Origin: Clostridia bacterium
Lineage (GTDB): Bacteria; Bacillota; Peptococcia; DRI-13; DTU073
Assembly: GCA_028709105.1 (NCBI GenBank)
Contig: JAQVYD010000071.1
Span: 1 to 6,468 of the forward strand
Direction of reading: 5' to 3'
DNA length: 6,468 bases
This document shows positions 1-4,961 of this stretch, one piece after another. The translations under genes and the position numbers were made by a program. The notes beneath the pieces are model-generated. The model was given only the letters and a program-made list of their open reading frames with translations. It had not been told where the DNA came from and did no database searches. Every line of letters begins with the position of its first letter. Within the stretch, counting starts at the first letter, position 1.

Positions 1-6
1 GAATTT

Positions 7-312
7 ATGGAAGCTGTATATGAGGATCAAGCTAAGGTGTTCAAAGCCTTCTGTGATGAAAAACGCTTACGGATACTTGAATTACTTCGAAGCGGTGAAA
101 AATGTGCCTGCATTTTGGTGGAGCAGTTAGATATGGTCCAATCCACGTTATCCTACCATATGAAGATTCTATGTGAATCAGGCATTGTTGACAGCCGGCA
201 GGATGGGAAATGGACCCATTATAAGCTTAGCGCAAGAGGCAGCCGTTCCGCACTTGAACTCCTAAAAACTTTAACAACTCAAAATTTTTACAACGAAACT
301 AATGACTTATAG
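7..312 (+). CDS. ArsR-family metalloregulatory repressor
   Basis: A 101-residue winged-helix protein of the ArsR/SmtB family, a cytoplasmic DNA-binding repressor that normally releases its operator when it binds arsenite, antimonite or another thiophilic metal. The N-terminal helix (about residues 5-28, FKAFCDEKRLRILELL) is the usual family opening. It is followed by a Cys pair, C33-A-C35, at the position of the classical ELCVCDL metal site, but with no third Cys right after it; C16 and C56 could supply further thiols. The recognition region is about residues 45-61 (QSTLSYHMKILCESGIV), and the wing is around G67-K68. The start at ATG 7 gives a normal family N-terminus; only six bases lie upstream, so its RBS and promoter are outside the window. 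It is followed by its own terminator, then a permease remnant and a mini-thioredoxin, the usual neighbours of arsenic-type ArsR genes. The ligand is inferred, not shown. Confidence 0.93.
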   Translation: MEAVYEDQAKVFKAFCDEKRLRILELLRSGEKCACILVEQLDMVQSTLSYHMKILCESGIVDSRQDGKWTHYKLSARGSRSALELLKTLTTQNFYNETNDL

Positions 313-320
313 ATTAAAGA

Positions 321-344
321 AGCCATCAGGAAAGATGGCTTTTT
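321..344 (+). terminator. Rho-independent terminator after the arsR-type gene
   Basis: A perfect 7-bp stem AGCCATC / GATGGCT with a 6-nt loop (AGGAAA) is followed directly by TTTT, starting 9 bases after the arsR-type stop codon. The stem is short, so read-through into the next genes is possible. Confidence 0.7.
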
Positions 345-410
345 ATGACAAGAAAACATCGAAAAATCTTGAGATATTTAATTGTTTAAGGAAAGCAGGG
401 TAGATAGTCA

Positions 411-503
411 ATGCAAATAATAAGGGGTATGTGTGATTTTATACAAAATCAAATTTTAGGAATGAAATATCTGTTTAATGCTTTAGAACATTTTATAATA
501 TAA
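411..503 (+). pseudogene. Remnant of a UPF0718/YraQ-type permease (ends fused, core deleted)
   Basis: An open frame of 30 codons fills the gap between the arsR-type gene and the mini-thioredoxin. Its first half (from ATG 429: MCDFIQNQILGMK) resembles, from memory, the N-terminus of the permeases that stand between these two genes in clostridial and archaeal arsenic-type operons, which often begin with a QILGMKWLN-like segment. Its second half (YLFNALEHFII, stop 501-503) resembles the extreme C-terminus of the same permeases (GYLFN-like). The stop codon touches the RBS of the next gene, just where a permease stop would be expected. The simplest reading is an in-frame internal deletion of about 300 codons. 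Start choice is uncertain: ATG 411 has AGCAGGG at 394-400, while ATG 429 has AAGGGG only one or two bases upstream. The family match rests on short segments; the alternative is a chance small ORF. Confidence 0.5.
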
Positions 504-516
504 GGAGGAAAATATT

Positions 517-765
517 ATGGCAGTCAGAGTTAAGGTTCTGGGAAGTGGTTGTGCTAAATGTAATCAGCTTGAAGTAGCGACAAAAGAGGCATTACAGCAA
601 TTAGGAATGGAGACTACGATTGACCATGTGACGGATTTTTCGGAAATCGCCGCTTATGGTGTCATGACTACTCCGGCACTTGTTATTGATGGTAAGGTAG
701 TTTCTTATGGGAAAGTACTAAAAACGGAAGAGGTAGTGAAGATATTGCAAAAATTTTATAAATAA
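517..765 (+). CDS. Small thioredoxin-like protein (redox-active disulfide protein 2 / TM0996-MTH895 family)
   Basis: An 82-residue single-domain thioredoxin-fold protein, the normal size for the TM0996/MTH895 family. After the first beta strand (VKVLGSG) comes the redox pair C12-A-K-C15, and the cis-proline loop is M50-T-T-P53-A, followed by the strand VIDGKVV (about 56-62). It should be a cytoplasmic dithiol/disulfide carrier. Members are commonly encoded beside UPF0718 permeases and ArsR regulators and are thought to give electrons or thiols to metalloid handling; the exact partner is unknown. The start at ATG 517 is set by a strong AGGAGG at 503-508 with an 8-nt spacer. The gene is intact although the permease in front of it seems to be deleted, so it may now work alone or with a permease elsewhere. 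A strong hairpin follows at 804-827. Confidence 0.88.
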   Translation: MAVRVKVLGSGCAKCNQLEVATKEALQQLGMETTIDHVTDFSEIAAYGVMTTPALVIDGKVVSYGKVLKTEEVVKILQKFYK

Positions 766-803
766 TATGCACTAACATTTCAACATATTATCTATGAATG
801 CAA

Positions 804-827
804 AAATGCCGGGGTGACCCGGCATTT
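804..827 (+). terminator. Strong hairpin, probable terminator after the mini-thioredoxin gene
   Basis: A perfect 10-bp stem AAATGCCGGG / CCCGGCATTT with loop GTGA lies 38 bases after the stop codon. The 3' side ends in TTTGTT, a weak U-tract; because the stem begins with AAA it also has an A-tract partner and could act in both directions. Confidence 0.7.
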
Positions 828-835
828 GTTATGCG

Positions 836-875
836 ATAAATATTTATTGAAAAACGATAAGATGGGTGATAAAAT
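836..875 (+). promoter_or_regulatory. Sigma-A type promoter for the DUF2975 operon, with an adjoining palindrome
   Basis: TTGAAA at 847-852 and TAAAAT at 870-875 are separated by exactly 17 bases, giving a predicted transcript start near 882, about 36 bases before the first start codon. A perfect 12-bp palindrome, ATAAATATTTAT (836-847), overlaps the first base of the -35 box and could be an operator, although AT-rich palindromes of this size arise easily. Confidence 0.55.
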
Positions 876-917
876 TATATTCATAAAAACAAGGTAACAA
901 CAGGTGAGGTGTTTTTT

Positions 918-1391
918 ATGAAGCGCGAAACCCATTTTTTAAAGTTAGTGGTTTTTCTTATTGGAATTCCGATTTTTGTTTTGTGTATATTTGTGCTGCC
1001 TTGGATTGCTAATAAAGCAGGAGGAACCATGTTTGCGGAGTGGCTATTTCCTGCTTTAATAGGCATGTATATATCAGCGGTTCCGTTTTACTTTGCCTTG
1101 TATCAGGCTTTCAGACTTTTAGGCTATATTGACAAGAATAAAGCGTTTTCGGAATTATCGGTAAGGGCTTTAAAGAATATAAAATATTGTGCACTGGCAA
1201 TTAGTATCCTGTACGTGCTTGTCATGCCGTTCTTTTTTCGTATAGCGGATGCAGATGATGCTCCGGGTTTGGTCTTAATCGGTTTGATCATTATTTTTGC
1301 TTCGTTTGTGGTTGCAGCTTTTGCTGCCGTTCTTCAAAAGCTATTGAAAAATGCCATAGATATTAAAGCAGAAAATGATTTAACAATTTGA
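918..1391 (+). CDS. DUF2975 family membrane protein
   Basis: A 157-residue integral membrane protein with four predicted membrane segments at about residues 9-30, 43-68, 89-108 and 117-139. The cytoplasmic loop after TM2 (GYIDKNKAFSELSVRALKNI, 69-88) and the ending NAIDIKAENDLTI match the DUF2975 pattern as I know it. The molecular function of the family is not known; it is nearly always encoded together with a small YozG-like HTH protein, as here. I chose ATG 918 over the in-frame GTG 909 because GAGGTG at 906-911 sits 6 bases before it and overlaps the GTG. The stop codon TGA (1389-1391) shares its last base with the RBS run of the next gene, so the two are translationally close and almost certainly cotranscribed. 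Confidence 0.85.
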   Translation: MKRETHFLKLVVFLIGIPIFVLCIFVLPWIANKAGGTMFAEWLFPALIGMYISAVPFYFALYQAFRLLGYIDKNKAFSELSVRALKNIKYCALAISILYVLVMPFFFRIADADDAPGLVLIGLIIIFASFVVAAFAAVLQKLLKNAIDIKAENDLTI

Positions 1392-1401
1392 GGTGAATGA
1401 C

Positions 1402-1611
1402 ATGGCAATCATAATTAATATTGATGTGATGTTGGCGAAAAGGAAAATGAGTGTCACAGAGCTTTCGACGAGAGTTGGCATAACAATGGCTAATCTTTCT
1501 ATCTTGAAAAATGGGAAGGCCAAAGCGCTTCGTTTATCAACATTAGAGGCAATTTGCAAAGCCTTAGAATGTCAGCCCGGGGATATTTTAGAATATAAAA
1601 GTGATATTTAA
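1402..1611 (+). CDS. YozG-like small HTH (XRE/Cro-type) regulator
   Basis: A 69-residue protein that is almost entirely a Cro/C1-type helix-turn-helix. It opens with a short beta-like stretch (IIINIDVMLAKRKM), then helix SVTELSTRVGI, the recognition region TMANLSILKNGKAKALRLSTL, and the closing ICKALECQPGDILEY, all characteristic of YozG-type regulators. It should bind DNA as a dimer in the cytoplasm; no separate sensor domain is present. The start is ATG 1402, six bases after GAGGTG (1390-1395); an in-frame GTG at 1393 lies inside that RBS and is unlikely. Cotranscription with the DUF2975 gene is the family norm, and a membrane protein controlling or being controlled by the regulator is a reasonable inference. 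A perfect 17-bp palindrome spans its stop codon (1601-1617). Confidence 0.9.
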   Translation: MAIIINIDVMLAKRKMSVTELSTRVGITMANLSILKNGKAKALRLSTLEAICKALECQPGDILEYKSDI

Positions 1612-1617
1612 TATCAC
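1601..1617. repeat. Perfect 17-bp palindrome across the HTH stop codon
   Basis: GTGATATT-T-AATATCAC: two perfect 8-base arms around one base. It covers the last three sense codons and stop of the HTH gene and ends 20 bases before the next start codon. It could be an operator for the HTH protein or a small RNA hairpin between genes; there is no T-tract, so it is not a terminator. Confidence 0.6.
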
Positions 1618-1637
1618 AATTGGTGGGGGGTATAATT

Positions 1638-2882
1638 ATGGACATTAGCAATTTGATTATGGAAAACATTGCTAATCCCCATGAGCTGGAGAAAATATTT
1701 AGAAAAGACCCTGAAGCTTTTAAAAAGGCCTTTTCATACGCCTGGGCACAAAACCCTGATTCAAAAGTTCTTGCCGTTTGGGATGAAAGGTTGCATTTTA
1801 AGGAGACGGTAAATACTGAAAAAGCATCTTTACTTCAGCGGGATTTTTTATCCATGGGCTTTTTAGCAGTTCTCTCTGGGGTAGTTACCAGGATAATTTT
1901 GCATTTTGTTGAACAGCAAGTAATAGCCCCGGTTAACCTTATTTTTGGGATAGTTTCCTTTATAGCTATTTTTTTTGGATATAATAATCCTCCCCGAAAA
2001 AAGATCCTGTACACCCTTGTATCATTATTTCTAATCTCCGGATTTTATCTTAATATGCTGCCACTTGAGTTTACGGATAGTATTATTCTGGCTTATCTAC
2101 ACCTTCCTGTTTTCTTTTGGGTATTATTAGGGCTTGCCTTTACAGGAAATAACTATAGCCTTAGCAGCACAAGAATAGAGTATCTTAAATTTAACGGGGA
2201 ATTTTTTATACTTTATACTATTATGGCAATCAGTGGAATGCTGTTAACAGCATTAACCATGCAGTTATTCGGCTTTATCGGCATGAATATCGAAGAGTTT
2301 TATTTTAAAAATGTGGTGTTGTTTGGTGCTACTGCTCTCGCTATTGTGGCTACATACTTGGTATTAAGGAACCTAAAACTTGCTAAAAATATTGCGCCAT
2401 ATATAGCTAAAATATTTAGTCCTCTGGTCTTGGTTACTTTGTTGGCTTATCTTATAACGGTTATTTGGGTCGGGAAAAATCCATTCTTGGATCGTAATTT
2501 TCTCATAGCTTTCAATGGAATACTTTTCACTGTATTGGCTCTCACCATATTTTCCATTACCGAAAGCGGCACAGATGAGCAAAAGAACATTTCAGATTAT
2601 ATCAATTTTGCGCTTATTGTTCTTGCTCTGCTCATTGATAGTGTGGCTTTATCAGCTATAGCATTTAGGCTTTCTTCTTATGGGATTACACCGAACAGAC
2701 TTGCTGCTTTAGGTGTAAACATACTTATTTGGGTTCATTTAATTTGGATTATGCTCTCCTATGTGCGTTTTTTACAAAACAAAACCGGACCTTCCATTAT
2801 TCAAGATGCCGTTACTAAGTATTTACCGATTTATGGACTTTGGGCAGCTTTCGTTATATTTACTTTCCCTTTGATTTTTTAA
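1638..2882 (+). CDS. Polytopic membrane protein, probable DUF4153 family
   Basis: A 414-residue protein with a soluble, charged N-terminal part (about 1-68, including ANPHELEKIFRKDPEAFKKA) followed by about eleven hydrophobic segments, near residues 71-91, 95-114, 123-140, 148-169, 189-214, 225-243, 261-278, 287-307, 321-343, 356-377 and 395-414. The motif YGITPNRLAALGVN (348-361) before the tenth segment is what I associate with DUF4153 proteins, whose function is unknown. There is no cleavable signal peptide and no catalytic motif I can recognise. ATG 1638 is chosen because GGTGGGGGG (1622-1630) stands 7 bases upstream. It lies 26 bases after the HTH gene and has no terminator between, so it probably belongs to the same operon. 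Base composition is AT-rich, like the two genes before it. The family label is less certain than the membrane topology. Confidence 0.72.
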   Translation: MDISNLIMENIANPHELEKIFRKDPEAFKKAFSYAWAQNPDSKVLAVWDERLHFKETVNTEKASLLQRDFLSMGFLAVLSGVVTRIILHFVEQQVIAPVNLIFGIVSFIAIFFGYNNPPRKKILYTLVSLFLISGFYLNMLPLEFTDSIILAYLHLPVFFWVLLGLAFTGNNYSLSSTRIEYLKFNGEFFILYTIMAISGMLLTALTMQLFGFIGMNIEEFYFKNVVLFGATALAIVATYLVLRNLKLAKNIAPYIAKIFSPLVLVTLLAYLITVIWVGKNPFLDRNFLIAFNGILFTVLALTIFSITESGTDEQKNISDYINFALIVLALLIDSVALSAIAFRLSSYGITPNRLAALGVNILIWVHLIWIMLSYVRFLQNKTGPSIIQDAVTKYLPIYGLWAAFVIFTFPLIF

Positions 2883-2928
2883 AAGAAGTCGGATCTAGTT
2901 TGAATTTTTTATCGGGAGGAATCAGAAC

Positions 2929-3135
2929 ATGGATGGGCAAAGAAGAAGTAATATTCAAGCTGGAATTACAGTAGATATTGTTTTAAAAAAAGACCAAAGA
3001 ACAGGAAAAAGAACGCGTGGTATTGTCAAAGATATCTTAACAAATTCCCAGCAGCATCCGAGGGGAATTAAAGTAAGACTTGAGGATGGGCAAATTGGCA
3101 GAGTTCAGGAAATTATAAAAAGAGACTTGAATTAA
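2929..3135 (+). CDS. ywbE: YwbE family protein (DUF2196)
   Basis: A 68-residue basic protein that matches the YwbE family along its full length: the opening DGQRRSNIQAGITVDIVLKKDQRTGK, the central RGIVKDILTNSQQHPRGIKVRL and the closing EDGQIGRVQEII are the family hallmarks. The pattern suggests a small beta-rich domain of the KOW/SH3 type; its role is not established, although the basic surface would suit nucleic-acid binding (inference). The start ATG 2929 is preceded by GGGAGGA (2914-2920). It follows the large membrane protein by 46 bases without a clear terminator and precedes the broken ADP-ribosylglycohydrolase by 48 bases, so it may be read through from the upstream operon. Confidence 0.9.
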   Translation: MDGQRRSNIQAGITVDIVLKKDQRTGKRTRGIVKDILTNSQQHPRGIKVRLEDGQIGRVQEIIKRDLN

Positions 3136-3183
3136 AGCCGGACGTAAGCTTTCAGGCGTTGATTTTGAGGGAGGGGGGATATT

Positions 3184-3444
3184 ATGCTTGGCGCAATCGT
3201 TGGCGACATCGTAGGGTCGCGTTTCGAATTCAATAACCATAGGAGCAAGGACTTTGACCTGTTCGCTGAAGGTTGCTTTGCAACTGATGACAGCATGATG
3301 ACCTTGGCCGTTGCCAAGGCGATAATGGAAGCAATAAAAGTCGAGATTGTAAAAAATAATATCAAACAAGAAAGAGGGCGGTATATATCCCCTATAACAG
3401 CTCGAACTGGTTTTTATGAAATGTTAAAAGGCCGTCATCTCTAA
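3184..3444 (+). pseudogene. ADP-ribosylglycohydrolase family, truncated N-terminal fragment
   Basis: The first 56 or so residues are a clear ADP-ribosylglycohydrolase (DraG/ARH-type) N-terminus: MLGAIVGDIVGSRFEFNNHR with the G-D-x-x-G-x-x-x-E helix, and F-A-T-D-D-S-M-M-T with the TDDS motif that helps hold the catalytic metals. Such enzymes remove ADP-ribose from protein or small-molecule acceptors and are normally about 250-330 residues. Here the family pattern stops near residue 56 (MEAIKVE, about nt 3350), and the frame runs for about 30 unrelated residues to a stop at 3444. The last 53 bases overlap the 3' end of the convergent Crp-type gene. The C-terminal Asp motif that completes the metal site is absent, so activity is very unlikely. 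A very strong RBS (GGGAGGGGGG, 3169-3178) remains, which suggests recent breakage. Confidence 0.82.
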
Positions 3445-4051
3445 GTTTTGAAAGCTCAGCTGACATGGCGCTACGTTCGACGGCAAGATAGTCCGCAAGC
3501 TCTTGACGGTTAAAGGGGATGCTGAAACGGCTGCTCCCCGCTTTCTTTGCTTCGATCGAAAGGTAGGCAAGAAGCTTTTCACGGGTGGTGCGCTTTGAGG
3601 TGAATTCAATTTTTTGAGTTAGCGCGATATTTTTTAGGGAGATGATATTCAGCAAATTTTGTACAAGTTTGTTGTGAAAAGTGCATGCTTTGGTACATGG
3701 AACGGTAAGCTTGCGATAGTCGATAAATAGAAGATCGCTTTCGGTTGTAGTGATTACACTAACCGGAATTTTTTTTATTTCCGCACAGGCAAAGGATTCT
3801 CCAAACTGATTGCCTGCTCCTATTTTGTCGAGGATACTTCTGTTCCCGTAATAGTCATCCTGAACGACTAAAACTTCTCCTGATAAAACGATGCCGAAGT
3901 GTTCTATGCTTTCACCGCTGGAAAACACATTATTACCTTTTTCGTAATGTGTTACTTTGGCGGATAGGCATGATAGAAGTGGTTGTAACTCCGATTCATT
4001 GATACCACTAAACAAATTTACTGTTTTTAGTGCAGCTAAAAAATTCTTCAT
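3392..4051 (-). CDS. Crp/Fnr-family regulator, probable HcpR-like control of the ferredoxin-hcp genes
   Basis: A 219-residue protein of normal Crp/Fnr length. An N-terminal cyclic-nucleotide-binding-like beta-roll spans about 10-115 (HFGIVLSGEVLVVQDD, GAGNQFGESFACAE), a dimer helix about 125-150, and a winged HTH about 155-215 (NRQELADYLAVERSAMSAELSKLRDDGLL). The Arg that binds cAMP phosphate in true Crp is not evident, and the N-terminal Cys cluster of Fnr is absent. Instead there is C119-x3-C123 with H126 (VPCTKACTFH), a pattern I recall as common in clostridial members; it could bind heme, metal or NO or act as a redox switch (inference). ATG 4051 is preferred, with GGGG a few bases upstream; an in-frame ATG at 4063 has a weak RBS. 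The gene is divergent from ferredoxin-hcp, the usual arrangement for their regulator. Confidence 0.85.
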   Translation of the reverse strand: MKNFLAALKTVNLFSGINESELQPLLSCLSAKVTHYEKGNNVFSSGESIEHFGIVLSGEVLVVQDDYYGNRSILDKIGAGNQFGESFACAEIKKIPVSVITTTESDLLFIDYRKLTVPCTKACTFHNKLVQNLLNIISLKNIALTQKIEFTSKRTTREKLLAYLSIEAKKAGSSRFSIPFNRQELADYLAVERSAMSAELSKLRDDGLLTFHKNQFELL

Positions 4052-4066
4052 AAAAATCCCCATTCC

Positions 4067-4080
4067 GTTGGAATTCCAAC
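4067..4080. promoter_or_regulatory. Perfect 14-bp palindrome, candidate operator between regulator and ferredoxin genes
   Basis: GTTGGAATTCCAAC is a perfect inverted repeat. It lies just downstream of the predicted transcription start of the regulator (roughly +9 to +22), a position suited to autorepression, and its centre is about 95 bases upstream of the ferredoxin start codon, where an activator site for the divergent genes could stand. A dimeric Crp/Fnr-type protein would read such a site, but this exact sequence is not a consensus I can name. Confidence 0.5.
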
Positions 4081-4095
4081 ATACTTGTTGTGCTA

Positions 4096-4124
4096 AGCAT
4101 AGTAAACTTAAGGCACAAAGTCAA
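4096..4124 (-). promoter_or_regulatory. Promoter of the Crp/Fnr-type regulator gene
   Basis: On the minus strand TTGACT (4124-4119) and TATGCT (4101-4096) are separated by exactly 17 bases. The predicted start of transcription is near 4089, about 38 bases upstream of the chosen start codon. Confidence 0.6.
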
Positions 4125-4168
4125 CAATTATAACTACACAACAGTCTAAGAAAGAGGTGAATGGAATC

Positions 4169-4900
4169 ATGATTAGGAAAATTATTAAAATTGACGAAGA
4201 GAAATGCAATGGCTGCGGTTTGTGCGCGGAAGCCTGTCACGAAGGTGCCATCGGCATGGAGAACGGAAAGGCGAAACTTCTCCGCGACGATTACTGTGAC
4301 GGCCTCGGTGACTGCTTACCAGTTTGTCCAACAGGAGCGATCAGCTTCGAGGAGCGTGAAGCGGCGGAATATGACGAAGCGGCCGTAATGAAAAATATCT
4401 TAGGAAAGCAGAAAAAAACATTGCACCAGGAAAAAGCACTACCCTGTGGTTGTCCCGGTACACAGTCAAAAGCAATCCGTCGGGAAAGCGGAGACGAAAC
4501 CGTTTGTACTAATAGCAATGATGCCAGCGGGAATATGAGCCAACTGTCACAGTGGCCCGTTCAAATCAAGCTTGTACCGGTTAATGCACCGTATTTTGCA
4601 GATGCAAATCTCCTTATTGCCGCAGATTGTACGGCATACGCTTACGGTAATTTTCATAATAGGTTTATCAGAAACAAAGTAACCCTGATCGGTTGTCCTA
4701 AGCTTGACGAAGGGGATTACAGTGACAAGCTGACGGCAATTATTGAAAATAACAATATCAAGAGCGTAACTGTAGTACGGATGGAGGTTCCATGCTGCGG
4801 AGGAATTGAAAATGCGGTAAAAACGGCGCTAAAAAACAGCGGAAAATTCATTCCCTGGCAGGTAGTGACAATTTCCACTGACGGTAAAATCCTTGATTGA
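4169..4900 (+). CDS. 4Fe-4S ferredoxin-domain protein with a Cys-containing C-terminal domain
   Basis: A 243-residue soluble protein. An N-terminal 2[4Fe-4S]-type ferredoxin domain (about 5-60) has a complete first motif, C13-x2-C16-x2-C19-x3-C23, and a second motif C43-x5-C49-x3-C53-P in which Leu46 replaces the expected second Cys, so one cluster has only three obvious Cys ligands. A Cys-rich linker follows (PCGCPG at 92-97, C113). The C-terminal domain (about 130-243) has PVNAPYFADANLLIAADCTAYAYG (C154), IGCPKLD (C176) and VPCCGG (C209, C210), an arrangement I recall in clostridial ferredoxin-like proteins. It most likely carries electrons, plausibly to Hcp next door. ATG 4169 follows GAGGTG (4154-4159) by 9 bases; an in-frame GTG at 4157 lies inside that RBS. 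The hcp start is 61 bases downstream, so they are probably one operon. Confidence 0.85.
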   Translation: MIRKIIKIDEEKCNGCGLCAEACHEGAIGMENGKAKLLRDDYCDGLGDCLPVCPTGAISFEEREAAEYDEAAVMKNILGKQKKTLHQEKALPCGCPGTQSKAIRRESGDETVCTNSNDASGNMSQLSQWPVQIKLVPVNAPYFADANLLIAADCTAYAYGNFHNRFIRNKVTLIGCPKLDEGDYSDKLTAIIENNNIKSVTVVRMEVPCCGGIENAVKTALKNSGKFIPWQVVTISTDGKILD

Positions 4901-4906
4901 TAGAAG

Positions 4907-4942
4907 ACTATTACAGGCTTAAAATACTATTATTTGCTTAAA
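4907..4942 (+). repeat. Imperfect 17-bp direct repeat in the hcp leader
   Basis: ACTATTACAGGCTTAAA (4907-4923) and ACTATTATTTGCTTAAA (4926-4942) agree at 14 of 17 positions, with the three differences adjacent in the middle (CAG/TTT), and start 19 bases apart. They fill most of the gap between the ferredoxin stop and the hcp RBS (AGGAGG 4949-4954). Confidence 0.7.
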
Positions 4943-4961
4943 GATTAGAGGAGGAAAAAGA

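Noticed and set aside
494..499. Perfect TATAAT before the mini-thioredoxin gene
   Set aside because: A transcript starting from it would begin at or inside the ribosome-binding site (503-508), and no -35 box lies 16-18 bases upstream; it is also within the permease remnant.
961..970. TTGGAATTCC, a partial copy of the 4067-4080 palindrome
   Set aside because: It is inside the DUF2975 coding sequence, lacks the outer bases of the palindrome, and is explained by the codons for GIP.
3037..3369. A 110-codon and a 77-codon open frame on the minus strand
   Set aside because: They overlap ywbE and the clear N-terminal motifs of the ADP-ribosylglycohydrolase fragment and have no family features.
3348..3391. 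Possible terminator between the convergent ADP-ribosylglycohydrolase fragment and the Crp-type gene
   Set aside because: Only a GGG/CCC-level stem with a T-rich stretch nearby can be drawn; not enough to support a terminator.
4088..4118. TTGTGC ... GCACAA inverted repeat with a 19-base spacer
   Set aside because: Six-base arms far apart in a control region already explained by the regulator promoter; too weak to call as an operator or hairpin.
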